Shown here one piece after another: positions 1 to 5,619 of a stretch of 8,176 nt of DNA. This DNA comes from Methanoregula sp. (lineage in GTDB: Archaea; Halobacteriota; Methanomicrobia; Methanomicrobiales; Methanospirillaceae). The position numbers were made by a program, and so were the translations under genes. The stretch covers positions 1 through 8,176 of the forward strand of contig JAPKXT010000115.1 of assembly GCA_026394695.1 (NCBI GenBank), in the 5' to 3' direction. The notes under the pieces were generated by a model. That model worked only from the letters and a program-made list of their open reading frames with translations, ran no database searches and was not told where the DNA came from. Every line of letters begins with the position of its first letter. Within the stretch, counting starts at the first letter, position 1.

Positions 1-462
1 CCGGGGGTTGTTGATAAGACCCATGGCAAGGGTAAGCCGGCGTTTCATGCCTTTTGAAAACCCGTGGACCTTGTCGGTCCGCCGCTCATAAAGCCCGAAC
101 AGTTCAAGGAGGTCTTTTCCCCGCTGTTCGCGTTCTTTTTTTCCTATGGTATAGAGCTCGGCAGTGAACATCAGGTTCTGCCATGCGGAAAGGTCATCGT
201 AGATATTGGACGTTTCATGCACGATGCCCATTGTTTTGCGGGCTGCTGTCGTTTCCTTCACGATATCGTTTCCAAAGATCATCGCCGTCCCGCCGGTGGG
301 TGGGCTGATACCGGTCAGGAGACGGATGGTGGTTGTCTTTCCCGCACCGTTCGGACCAAGAAAACCGAAGGTCTCCCCTTCGGCCACGGTAAAACTGATC
401 TCGTTTAATGCGACGAGTTTCCCGAAGTGCTTCGAGAGATGGTCGACCTCGATCGCGTTCAT
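1..462 (-). CDS. ABC transporter ATP-binding protein (ABC-2/DrrA type), N-terminal part
   Basis: Only the first 154 residues are in the window; the 3' end lies beyond base 1. Translated from the minus strand, the start MNAIEVDHLSKHFG is followed by Walker A GPNGAGKTT (residues 36-44), a Q-loop region with VHETSNIYDDLS (81-92) and the signature motif FSKGMKRRL (135-143). The FSKGM form of LSGGQ is usual in the DrrA/CcmA-like ATPases of ABC-2 exporters. Walker B and the switch His are outside the window. The protein would sit on the cytoplasmic face and power a membrane partner, probably encoded further left; the substrate cannot be inferred. The ATG at 462 is the first possible start, because an in-frame TGA lies two codons upstream. 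There is no clear Shine-Dalgarno sequence, but a TATA-like box lies about 25 nt upstream, so a leaderless transcript is likely. The family is clear; the role is not. Confidence 0.93.
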   Translation of the reverse strand, partial: MNAIEVDHLSKHFGKLVALNEISFTVAEGETFGFLGPNGAGKTTTIRLLTGISPPTGGTAMIFGNDIVKETTAARKTMGIVHETSNIYDDLSAWQNLMFTAELYTIGKKEREQRGKDLLELFGLYERRTDKVHGFSKGMKRRLTLAMGLINNPR

Positions 463-1889
463 ATATCATCATATTCCCGGTATCGGATTTTAAACGATCC
501 TTTTGGGCTGTCCCCAAGCACATATCCGGGCGTTCGTAAGATTCCGGTGAGTTTCCGCTTAGTATCCCCGGCTGACCGGGAGGAGAATCTGGTAAAAAAC
601 CAAAGATACGGTACGGGGGAGCACCGGAACGTTAACAAAATTATTGGTATGGTGGGTGTGCTCACCGGGACCCGGTGCCGGTATCCCGCATTCCCGTACC
701 TTCGTGTCGTGCCCGGTGCATCATGCCCGACAGGAAGTTTCGTCCGGCAGGTAAGCGACACCATCATTCCAGGAAGTGATGGGTGAGGTTCATCACATCC
801 CGGTAGCAATTCCTTTAAATCGATAACCCCGAGCAGGGTGTCTTCGCTGTCCACCACGTAGACATACATGATCACATCCTTGTTACGGGCATGGCGCGGG
901 TAATCGTTCTGCACATACTCGACGGTTGTTTCCGGGGAGAATTTTAAGATCTTCCGGGTGGTGTAGTTGATGACTTTCTCTTCCTGTTTTGTGACAATTG
1001 ACTGGATCTTTTTTGCAGTTTCCGCGTTCAGCGCTTCAAGAATTACCTGGGCTTCTGAGGTGGGCAGGACCGCGAGGATATCTGCGGCCTGGCCGGGCGT
1101 CATGTCATTGATGAGCCGGACCACTTTTTCCTTACTCAGGGATGAGATGATATCCCGCTGGACATGGGGCTCGATCTCTTCGAGAGTATCGGATGCCTGC
1201 TCGTGGTCAAGCGAGGAGAAGACCATGACCCGCTGGTCGTGATCGAGCTCTTCGAGGATATCTGCAAGATCGACCGGGTGGATCTCCGCAAGGGTCTCTT
1301 TGAGGACCTTGAGCTTGACATCACCTTTGAAACTGCTGATATTTGACGGGAGGGGCTGGATATACATCCACGAGATAGCGCCACTATCCTTTGGATCTTC
1401 CTGCGGGGTGAGAAATTCGGACAGGAACCCGAATCCAAGACGGCGAAGGCGTGCTGATTTGCTCGTGTCCACCTCCGTGACATAGAGTTTTGCATTCCGT
1501 TCAACAAGGCGGATGTCGTAGACCACTTCCACTTCCGCATCTTCAGTATCCAGCACTTTCTTGTCAAGGATATGATCGCGCAGCAGGATCGCATCTTCCG
1601 GGGGTGAATGCTCTAATTTTTTCAGGTCGTCGACGTCGATGACGAGCTGGGGTGGCTCGAGAGACACCATGCGCTCCCATGGAATGAGAAGCGATGGGTC
1701 TCCAAAAGGCCGGGAAATAATAAAATTCCGCACTTCAGGAAGCTTGCCCGTCTCGACAATCATCAGGTCGGTAAGTGACCCGATCTTTTTTTCCCGCAGG
1801 AAGACCTTTGCACCCAGTATCTTGCTCAACAGGAATTTTCTGTCGGCCTTTTGGGGTTTTACAGGTCTGGTATCAGTCAGCATAACCAT
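459..1889 (-). CDS. PRC-barrel/MgtE_N/CBS protein, C-terminus apparently disrupted
   Basis: The 476-codon frame encodes a soluble protein. Residues about 20-80 and 105-160 look like two PRC-barrel-type beta domains. Residues about 195-300 are an MgtE N-terminal helical superhelix (EIHPVDLADILEELDHDQR, MTPGQAADILAVLP). Residues about 310-362 are the first CBS motif (VIMYVYVVDSEDTLLGVIDLKELL). In MgtE channels the N and CBS domains sense Mg2+ in the cytosol; here no membrane domain follows, so the protein probably regulates the adjacent NRAMP transporter (inference). After L362 the sequence stops looking like a CBS domain. In the +1 frame the same DNA reads YRDVMNLTHHFLE then TGA (764-805), which looks like the normal end of the second CBS motif. 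Roughly 60-70 codons seem deleted with a frameshift, and residues 363-476 are probably spurious. GAGG lies 8 nt before the ATG at 1889, and the gene starts 10 nt after the small TM gene. Confidence 0.85.
   Translation of the reverse strand: MVMLTDTRPVKPQKADRKFLLSKILGAKVFLREKKIGSLTDLMIVETGKLPEVRNFIISRPFGDPSLLIPWERMVSLEPPQLVIDVDDLKKLEHSPPEDAILLRDHILDKKVLDTEDAEVEVVYDIRLVERNAKLYVTEVDTSKSARLRRLGFGFLSEFLTPQEDPKDSGAISWMYIQPLPSNISSFKGDVKLKVLKETLAEIHPVDLADILEELDHDQRVMVFSSLDHEQASDTLEEIEPHVQRDIISSLSKEKVVRLINDMTPGQAADILAVLPTSEAQVILEALNAETAKKIQSIVTKQEEKVINYTTRKILKFSPETTVEYVQNDYPRHARNKDVIMYVYVVDSEDTLLGVIDLKELLPGCDEPHPSLPGMMVSLTCRTKLPVGHDAPGTTRRYGNAGYRHRVPVSTPTIPIILLTFRCSPVPYLWFFTRFSSRSAGDTKRKLTGILRTPGYVLGDSPKGSFKIRYREYDDI
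487..495 (-). promoter_or_regulatory. TATA-like box for the ABC ATPase gene
   Basis: The minus-strand sequence GTTTAAAAT lies with its centre about 29 nt upstream of the ATG at 462. Archaeal transcription normally starts about 25 nt after the TATA centre, which puts the start within a few bases of the ATG. That agrees with the lack of a ribosome binding site. Visual call only. Confidence 0.4.
663..677. repeat. Perfect 7-bp inverted repeat, 1-nt centre
   Basis: CACCGGG A CCCGGTG is a perfect GC-rich palindrome. On the minus strand it is followed about 18 nt later by AATAATTTTG, so it could be part of a transcription end for the metal-transport operon, or a protein binding site. A weaker hairpin, with 7 of 8 pairs, is formed by 724-731 and 742-749 close by. 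Confidence 0.45.
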
Positions 1890-1899
1890 GGATTTTTCC

Positions 1900-2106
1900 T
1901 CACTTCAGCAATGTCCAGAATTTATAGCCAAGGAGCAGTACGAGCAGGAGTAAGTAGATCCGGAGGAACATGAGCGCGATCTTCACGCCCCGCGACATCT
2001 TTATCCGGGGTGTTTTGTATTTTATATTGATCTCGTGGATCTTGTCTGTCCATCCACGGACTACACGTCCGATCCGTTCACCAAATACCGTTTCTAAGGT
2101 CAGCAC
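1900..2106 (-). CDS. Small single-TM protein in the metal-transport operon
   Basis: I do not recognise a family. The product is a basic, soluble N-terminal part (LTLETVFGERIGRVVRGW, then Lys/Arg-rich segments) followed by one strong C-terminal membrane helix (VKIALMFLRIYLLLLVLLLGYKFW), with almost nothing after it. The topology suggests a tail-anchored protein with its N-terminus in the cytosol. I chose the GTG at 2106 because GAGGAGA sits 7 nt before it and it begins 20 nt after the transporter stop. A GTG at 2139 in the same frame would give 79 residues and overlap the transporter gene by 13 nt, but has no usable Shine-Dalgarno. The TGA lies inside the ribosome binding region of the next gene, so the three genes are very likely cotranscribed. 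It may be a small accessory subunit of the transporter (inference). Confidence 0.75.
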   Translation of the reverse strand: MLTLETVFGERIGRVVRGWTDKIHEINIKYKTPRIKMSRGVKIALMFLRIYLLLLVLLLGYKFWTLLK

Positions 2107-2126
2107 AGGTTCATCTCCTCTCACAT

Positions 2127-3395
2127 TTACATCAGCCACTCCGGAAAGAGTGTCGTAATTCCATACAGCGTGGACAGGACGATAATTGCAACGACGATGA
2201 CCGTTGCTACGATGTTCTGGAGCGTGGTATTCCTGTACTTACCCATGATCTCTTCGTTATTTAAAAGCAGGATCAAAAATACCAGCGCAGCCGGGAGCAG
2301 GGTAACGGCAATTACCTGTACAAAGAGCGTGATCAGGACAAGCGGGGCATTGGGTATCAGAACAACTCCCCCGGCAGTAACCAGCGCGAAGAGGTAGCAG
2401 GTATAGAACCACGGGGCTTCGCGGACCTTCAGGTTGAGGGAATGCGCCCACCCGAATACTTCGCCAAACGCCCACGAGCTGGCAAGCGATATACAGATCG
2501 CTCCTAAAAATCCTGCATTGAAGAGACCGATGGCAATACACGTGCCAAGATAAGGATTTGATATCATCATAATACTGGCTGCCTGTGCTGCACTCTCAAC
2601 TTCCACACCGAAGAGTACCGTGCCGGTCACTACGACAAGGAAGATCGCGACCAGCACCGTAAACGCTGAGCCGATCAGGGTGTCCATCTGGCCCCACGGG
2701 ATGTCTTTTTCCTTCATCCCCTTATCAACGACCGCACTCTGCTGGAAGAAGATCATCCATGGGGCGATGGTCGTTCCGATATTTGCCATCAGAAAAAAGA
2801 ACAACGTCCCGTTAAACCCGCCGGGGAAATGGGGGACCAGCCCGACTTTCAGTACTTCGCTGATCGAAGGATGGACAAGGAATGCTGCCGGGATATAGAT
2901 GACATTGAGGGCTGCAAACAGGATCGCGATCTTTTCCCAGGTCCAGTATTTGCCCTGCAGGACCATGAGCATCATGACGATGGATACGATTACTATCGTG
3001 ACAACCGGGGGGACATTGAAGATCGCAAGGGCTGCGGTCATTCCGATAAACTCGGTCACCAGCGTAAGCCAGTTCACCAGGGCCAGGTCGAGAAATGAAA
3101 ACCAGCCCCAGAAAGACCCAAACGCATCAAAGATCGCTTCCGCATGCCCCCGTTTGGTGACCGCACCCAGTCGCACGGTCATTTCCTGAACAATATAGGC
3201 AACCGGCAGGAGCAGCAGTAAGAACCAGATCAGGTCGTAGCCGTACTTCGCGCCGGTGACAGTATAGGTGGTGATACCGCCTGCATCGTTATCGGCAAGC
3301 ATCACGATAAGGCCGGGTCCGGCGAGGAAGAGGTATATCTTGAGCGTCTTTACGAACCTGCGATATTTGTAAAAAAACGTTGATCCAAAGTCCAT
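2127..3395 (-). CDS. NRAMP-family divalent metal transporter, divergent metal site (probable Mg2+ type)
   Basis: The 422-residue protein has about 11 membrane helices and the NRAMP/SLC11 fold signatures. GPGLIVMLADNDAGG (26-40) aligns with the TM1 motif GPGF...DPGN: Asp37 is kept, but Pro becomes Ala38 and Asn becomes Gly40. In TM6 the region ANIGTTIAPWM (204-214) replaces the usual A..MPHN: the Met is Ala211 and the His is Trp213. Classical NRAMPs need that Met sulfur to prefer Mn2+/Fe2+. Its loss is a feature of NRAMP-related magnesium transporters (NRMT), and the MgtE_N/CBS neighbour fits Mg2+. The substrate is therefore inferred, not shown. GGGAG is 8 nt upstream of the ATG at 3395. This is the first gene of a leftward operon. 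A TATA-like region near 3514-3530 implies a leader of about 100 nt containing a stem-loop. Confidence 0.92.
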   Translation of the reverse strand: MDFGSTFFYKYRRFVKTLKIYLFLAGPGLIVMLADNDAGGITTYTVTGAKYGYDLIWFLLLLLPVAYIVQEMTVRLGAVTKRGHAEAIFDAFGSFWGWFSFLDLALVNWLTLVTEFIGMTAALAIFNVPPVVTIVIVSIVMMLMVLQGKYWTWEKIAILFAALNVIYIPAAFLVHPSISEVLKVGLVPHFPGGFNGTLFFFLMANIGTTIAPWMIFFQQSAVVDKGMKEKDIPWGQMDTLIGSAFTVLVAIFLVVVTGTVLFGVEVESAAQAASIMMISNPYLGTCIAIGLFNAGFLGAICISLASSWAFGEVFGWAHSLNLKVREAPWFYTCYLFALVTAGGVVLIPNAPLVLITLFVQVIAVTLLPAALVFLILLLNNEEIMGKYRNTTLQNIVATVIVVAIIVLSTLYGITTLFPEWLM

Positions 3396-3450
3396 CCTGA
3401 TCGCTCCCTCTCCCGTTTGTTACATAGTCCTGAACCAGACCCTCCTTACC

Positions 3451-3479
3451 GTGAATTGTCCAAAAAAATGGATGTTCAC
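3451..3479 (-). promoter_or_regulatory. Stem-loop in the leader of the NRAMP operon
   Basis: Read on the minus strand, GTGAA pairs with TTCAC and, inside a small internal loop, TCCA pairs with TGGA around a loop of six U. It lies about 55 nt before the start codon and downstream of the TATA-like region, so it would be in the 5' leader. It could be a regulatory element or chance; it matches no riboswitch I know. Confidence 0.35.
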
Positions 3480-3513
3480 CACTACTGCAGGTAAGTGAAG
3501 CTAAATCGGCGTA

Positions 3514-3530
3514 AACATTTAAAAATATTT
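3514..3530 (-). promoter_or_regulatory. TATA-like region for the NRAMP operon
   Basis: The minus-strand sequence AAATATTTTTAAATGTT is the best AT-rich TATA candidate upstream of the transporter gene. It predicts a start near 3495-3500 and a leader of about 100 nt. It is back to back with the promoter of the 22-codon ORF on the plus strand. Confidence 0.35.
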
Positions 3531-3561
3531 GGTGGTTTTAAAAAAAATCTCATGATTCATT

Positions 3562-3571
3562 TTATTATAAG
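3562..3571 (+). promoter_or_regulatory. TATA-like box for the 22-codon ORF
   Basis: TTATTATAAG lies so that transcription would start near 3590-3596, about 65 nt before the ATG at 3659. Placement agrees with the strong ribosome binding site downstream. Confidence 0.4.
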
Positions 3572-3658
3572 TCCGGTCCCGTTCACAATGGATTCAATAG
3601 CGCGCAACAGGTATCACCACATACCAGCGATATCCGGGTGAACCCAGGAGGTTCAAAC

Positions 3659-3727
3659 ATGAAAAAAGGTCGGAACAAAAAGGGGGATTCCAACCTCAAT
3701 ACCAAATGCCCCCCGGCAGCACTTTAA
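3659..3727 (+). CDS. Candidate 22-residue basic peptide
   Basis: This short frame has near-ideal expression signals. AGGAGG ends 7 nt before the ATG, a TATA-like box lies upstream at 3562, and a run of seven T follows at 3758-3764. The product is MKKGRNKKGDSNLNTKCPPA plus Ala-Leu. The first eight residues are highly basic, and there is a single Cys before Pro-Pro. It has no membrane helix or signal peptide, and no family is recognised. It is divergent from the NRAMP operon. It may be a genuine small protein, a leader peptide, or the surviving start of a lost larger gene. The frame is too short for codon statistics to help. Confidence 0.5.
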   Translation: MKKGRNKKGDSNLNTKCPPAAL

Positions 3728-3757
3728 CACCGATGTGGCTGGAATGATACTATACCA

Positions 3758-3764
3758 TTTTTTT
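3758..3764 (+). terminator. Oligo-T terminator candidate after the 22-codon ORF
   Basis: Seven consecutive T on the plus strand, 31 nt after the TAA of the 22-codon ORF. Archaeal RNA polymerase stops at such T tracts without needing a hairpin. Confidence 0.4.
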
Positions 3765-3811
3765 CGTCACTATGATTTTCAGAGACTTTTGAACAGCAAA
3801 ATTGTTGATAG

Positions 3812-4091
3812 TTAAACCAGGATAAAGGATGTTGCCACTGATACTATCGCAAGGATTATTCCTGCGATTGCAATGTAGGTAATCTTCCCGGTGCTCCTCT
3901 TTACCAGGAACAATGAGGTACATCCGAGAATAACGGCCAGAACTGCACAAGGTAGTGTCAGGAGGATCCATGAGAGGATTCCGGGTATGAGACTCACCAT
4001 CCCGACCCGGTTCCTCCTTTGTTGGTGTCGGGCTGCCGCAGTTCCCGCAGAATTGCGCACTTTCCTTTAATGGGTTTCCCCATTCCGTGCA
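3812..4091 (-). pseudogene. Frameshifted zinc-ribbon/DUF4190-like membrane protein gene
   Basis: Two halves of one typical protein are seen in different frames. From 4091 leftward one frame reads CTEWGNPLKESAQFCGNCGS, a zinc ribbon of the form CxxCG...FCxxCG, but with Trp for the second Cys and no start codon: a TAA lies two codons before the first Cys. After about 30 codons the reading must shift by +1 near 4000-4015 to continue into MVSLIPGILSWILLTLPCAV and a second helix, the DUF4190-like two-helix membrane domain ending in a TAA at 3812-3814. The membrane half is open from a GTG at 4060, and an ATG at 4000 lies 12 nt after AGGAGG, so a 63-residue two-TM protein could still be made. A TATA-like ATAAT stretch near 4131-4139 (minus) would fit as the old promoter. 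Three independent defects argue for decay rather than one sequencing error. Confidence 0.7.
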
Positions 4092-4178
4092 TAACCTTTA
4101 CGCCATGGGAAATACATCAACAGAGGGTATTATAAAAATTGCGAAATGATGGCAGCAGACGCAGAGATTTTTATCAAC

Positions 4179-4196
4179 GAGACGAGAGAGACGAGA
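4179..4196 (+). repeat. Tandem duplication of 9 nt
   Basis: GAGACGAGA occurs twice head to tail in the spacer between the decayed zinc-ribbon gene and the three-TM gene. It is purine-only apart from one C per copy. No function can be assigned. Confidence 0.5.
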
Positions 4197-4241
4197 CAAA
4201 CCGTATCAGCTGTACCAGGTGCATTATGCCCTGATAGTGCG

Positions 4242-4265
4242 TTTATATTTTTGAGGGTATAAAAT
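4242..4265 (+). promoter_or_regulatory. Promoter region with two TATA-like boxes for the three-TM gene
   Basis: TTTATATT (4242-4249) and TATAAAAT (4258-4265) are both good archaeal TATA candidates. They predict starts near 4271 and 4286 respectively, in both cases inside the inverted repeat that follows. Confidence 0.55.
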
Positions 4266-4270
4266 CTTTT

Positions 4271-4296
4271 TAATACTTAAGAACAATTAAGTATTA
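4271..4296 (+). promoter_or_regulatory. Perfect 10-bp inverted repeat at the predicted transcription start (operator candidate)
   Basis: TAATACTTAA and TTAAGTATTA are exact reverse complements separated by GAACAA. The repeat begins six bases after the TATAAAAT box, where a bound dimer would block initiation. Archaeal winged-helix and ribbon-helix-helix repressors use operators of this kind at this place. The RNA form would be a weak AT-rich hairpin, so a DNA binding site is more likely than a terminator. Confidence 0.5.
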
Positions 4297-4329
4297 CTTC
4301 GGGTATAGTACTTCCTTCGGACTGTTGAA

Positions 4330-4692
4330 ATGATCCCGGCACTCTTTGAATCGGGCATGATACTGTATGGGATAATCCAGATACTTGTTGCATCCCTTGC
4401 GGTAATCCTTGCAGTGAGATGGAAAAAATACGAATTCCTGGCAGGGCTGTTCTTCCTTCTCCTCTACGCGATCGTCGAGATGATAAGTACATTCTTCTTT
4501 GCGATCCTGCAGGGTATGTTCATCGATATCGCCCAGTTCGGGTTTATCCTGCTTGCCATCATCTTTTTTATTATCGGGATGCACCCGACATTAGCTCCCC
4601 AACTGGCATCGGGCATAACGGGGCGATGCTCTCCTGAGCGTAAACCTGTCCATAATGAATCTATTATCTCTCTTTTGAGAAAACAACTATGA
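4330..4692 (+). CDS. Small three-TM membrane protein, family unknown
   Basis: The 120-residue product has three predicted membrane helices at about 9-29, 35-57 and 63-84, then a hydrophilic tail of about 35 residues that includes RCSPERKP. A short basic loop WKKYE follows helix 1. No family is recognised, and no catalytic or metal-binding motif is visible. The ATG at 4330 is the first possible start, since an in-frame TAG lies eight codons upstream. There is no good Shine-Dalgarno. Strong TATA boxes and a perfect inverted repeat upstream suggest a regulated single-gene unit, and a run of nine T follows the stop. The hydrophobic pattern, promoter and terminator support a real gene; its job is unknown. 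Confidence 0.7.
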   Translation: MIPALFESGMILYGIIQILVASLAVILAVRWKKYEFLAGLFFLLLYAIVEMISTFFFAILQGMFIDIAQFGFILLAIIFFIIGMHPTLAPQLASGITGRCSPERKPVHNESIISLLRKQL

Positions 4693-4711
4693 TACTCATG
4701 GCCCCGGGCTG

Positions 4712-4720
4712 TTTTTTTTT
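4712..4720 (+). terminator. T9 terminator of the three-TM gene
   Basis: Nine T follow the GC-rich GGCCCCGGGC, about 20 nt after the TGA at 4690-4692. The GC-rich block is only partly self-complementary, but an oligo-T tract alone suffices in archaea. Confidence 0.6.
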
Positions 4721-4979
4721 AAGAGAATTTCCTGAGTGATGGAAAGAGGATTTGTCCCTGCCATTTTTCATAACCCGGTATACACGGTATCAATTTTCAT
4801 CATGACGGTTTTCACACCGGAAAAATCACAAAAATCCCGATCCTTACCCATTGGTATTCTTACGGGCTCTGTTGAAATCATTCATTACAACACTGCCATA
4901 CCACCGATTGGCAAATGACGCCAAAATCGTATATTATAGAATTATATGGTTTAACGATGTGAATTATTATCAGATATCC
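4721..4979. other. AT-rich spacer with promoter of the lipoprotein gene
   Basis: No convincing gene was found here. The only distinct signals are TATA-like boxes at 4930-4939 (TATATTATAG) and about 4942-4948 (TTATATG), which would start transcription about 10-20 nt before the lipoprotein ATG. Confidence 0.4.
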
Positions 4980-5597
4980 ATGAAAAAAATCAGGTTTGTT
5001 ATCTGTTCTGCAGTGATTATCGTCCTCGCGGCATGCATTGTCTTCACGGGATGTACATCAACGCAAAGTGCCCGGAGTTCTGACCAGACTATTCCATCAA
5101 CTCTCACCACAACCTCACCATCCCAGGGTCCCACAATCATCCCGGCAACAACCGCTGTTTCCCTGGCACAGACTGCTGCTCCAGCTCCAACAATTTCGAC
5201 AACTACAATCCCGATGAATGATCCTTTACATGTCACGCTCAATTCTGCAGAGAAAAAAACTTCATTTGGGATTGGCACCGGTAAACCCGGTCGTGTCATG
5301 CTTATTTTGGATATTACCCTCCAGAATACTGATAAAAATAAAGATTTCGTATATACGGATAATTCATTCGTCCTTTCTTATGCATCAATAAATGACAGCA
5401 TGACTTCAATAACTTCTCAATTTGCCAAAAATCCAGGATTGATTAATCCACTCATTTCGGGAACTGTCCCGTCAGGATCGCAAGAGGAGGGTAAGATCGT
5501 CTTCGGGGTAAACGAAACTTCAAATTCTTACAAATTATCGGTTGTTGATTCAACGGGATCAGTTCTTTCCACAATTGATACCATCAATGTGCCATAA
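4980..5597 (+). CDS. Secreted lipoprotein with DUF4352-like domain
   Basis: The 205-residue product starts MKKIRFVICSAVIIVLAACI. A basic N-terminus, a hydrophobic stretch and the lipobox-like VFTGC with Cys25 indicate a lipid-anchored protein outside the cell membrane. Residues about 27-80 form a Thr/Ser/Pro/Ala-rich linker common in archaeal surface proteins and likely glycosylated. Residues about 85-205 resemble the DUF4352 immunoglobulin-like fold: LHVTLNSAEKK, then LILDITLQNTD, a short loop region, and SGTVPSGSQEEGKIVFGV. Such domains are found in many surface lipoproteins with no defined role. The frame is open 43 codons further upstream, but the signal peptide fixes the ATG at 4980, just after TATA-like boxes, giving a short leader without Shine-Dalgarno. 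The gene is visibly more AT-rich than the transporter and kinase genes. Confidence 0.85.
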   Translation: MKKIRFVICSAVIIVLAACIVFTGCTSTQSARSSDQTIPSTLTTTSPSQGPTIIPATTAVSLAQTAAPAPTISTTTIPMNDPLHVTLNSAEKKTSFGIGTGKPGRVMLILDITLQNTDKNKDFVYTDNSFVLSYASINDSMTSITSQFAKNPGLINPLISGTVPSGSQEEGKIVFGVNETSNSYKLSVVDSTGSVLSTIDTINVP

Positions 5598-5612
5598 AAC
5601 AACAATACGCGA

Positions 5613-5619
5613 TTTTTTT
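5613..5619 (+). terminator. Oligo-T terminator candidate after the lipoprotein gene
   Basis: Seven T begin 16 nt after the TAA at 5595-5597, with no further plus-strand gene until 6256. Confidence 0.45.

Larger units (their letters stand above)
463..763. other. Probable non-coding spacer between CBS gene and ABC gene
   Basis: A minus-strand reading frame stays open through this stretch as the tail of the CBS protein. It looks non-coding: the expected CBS C-terminus ends at 764 in another frame, and the translated tail is rich in Pro, Thr and Arg and matches no domain I recognise. The stretch is unusually rich in CCGG-type inverted repeats, at 567-580, 663-677 and imperfectly 724-749. The TATA-like box of the ABC gene is at its left end. 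No tRNA or known RNA fold was recognised. Confidence 0.5.

Noticed and set aside
215..523. A 102-codon minus-strand ORF overlapping the ABC ATPase start.
   Set aside because: It is an out-of-frame shadow; the other frame contains Walker A and the ABC signature.
459..803. The last 114 codons of the CBS ORF, whose TGA overlaps the ABC ATG as ATGA, read as genuine coupled coding sequence.
   Set aside because: The overlap resembles translational coupling, but the tail has no recognisable domain, and the expected CBS C-terminus is seen in another frame ending at 764. The ABC gene also has its own promoter-like box. The overlap is probably coincidence.
4179..4196. The tandem 9-nt repeat as a possible CRISPR or regulatory iteron array.
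   Set aside because: Only two contiguous copies without spacers; too short for either interpretation.
4736..4918. A 60-codon plus-strand ORF after the T9 terminator.
   Set aside because: No Shine-Dalgarno or good TATA placement, no domain, and composition like AT-rich spacer.
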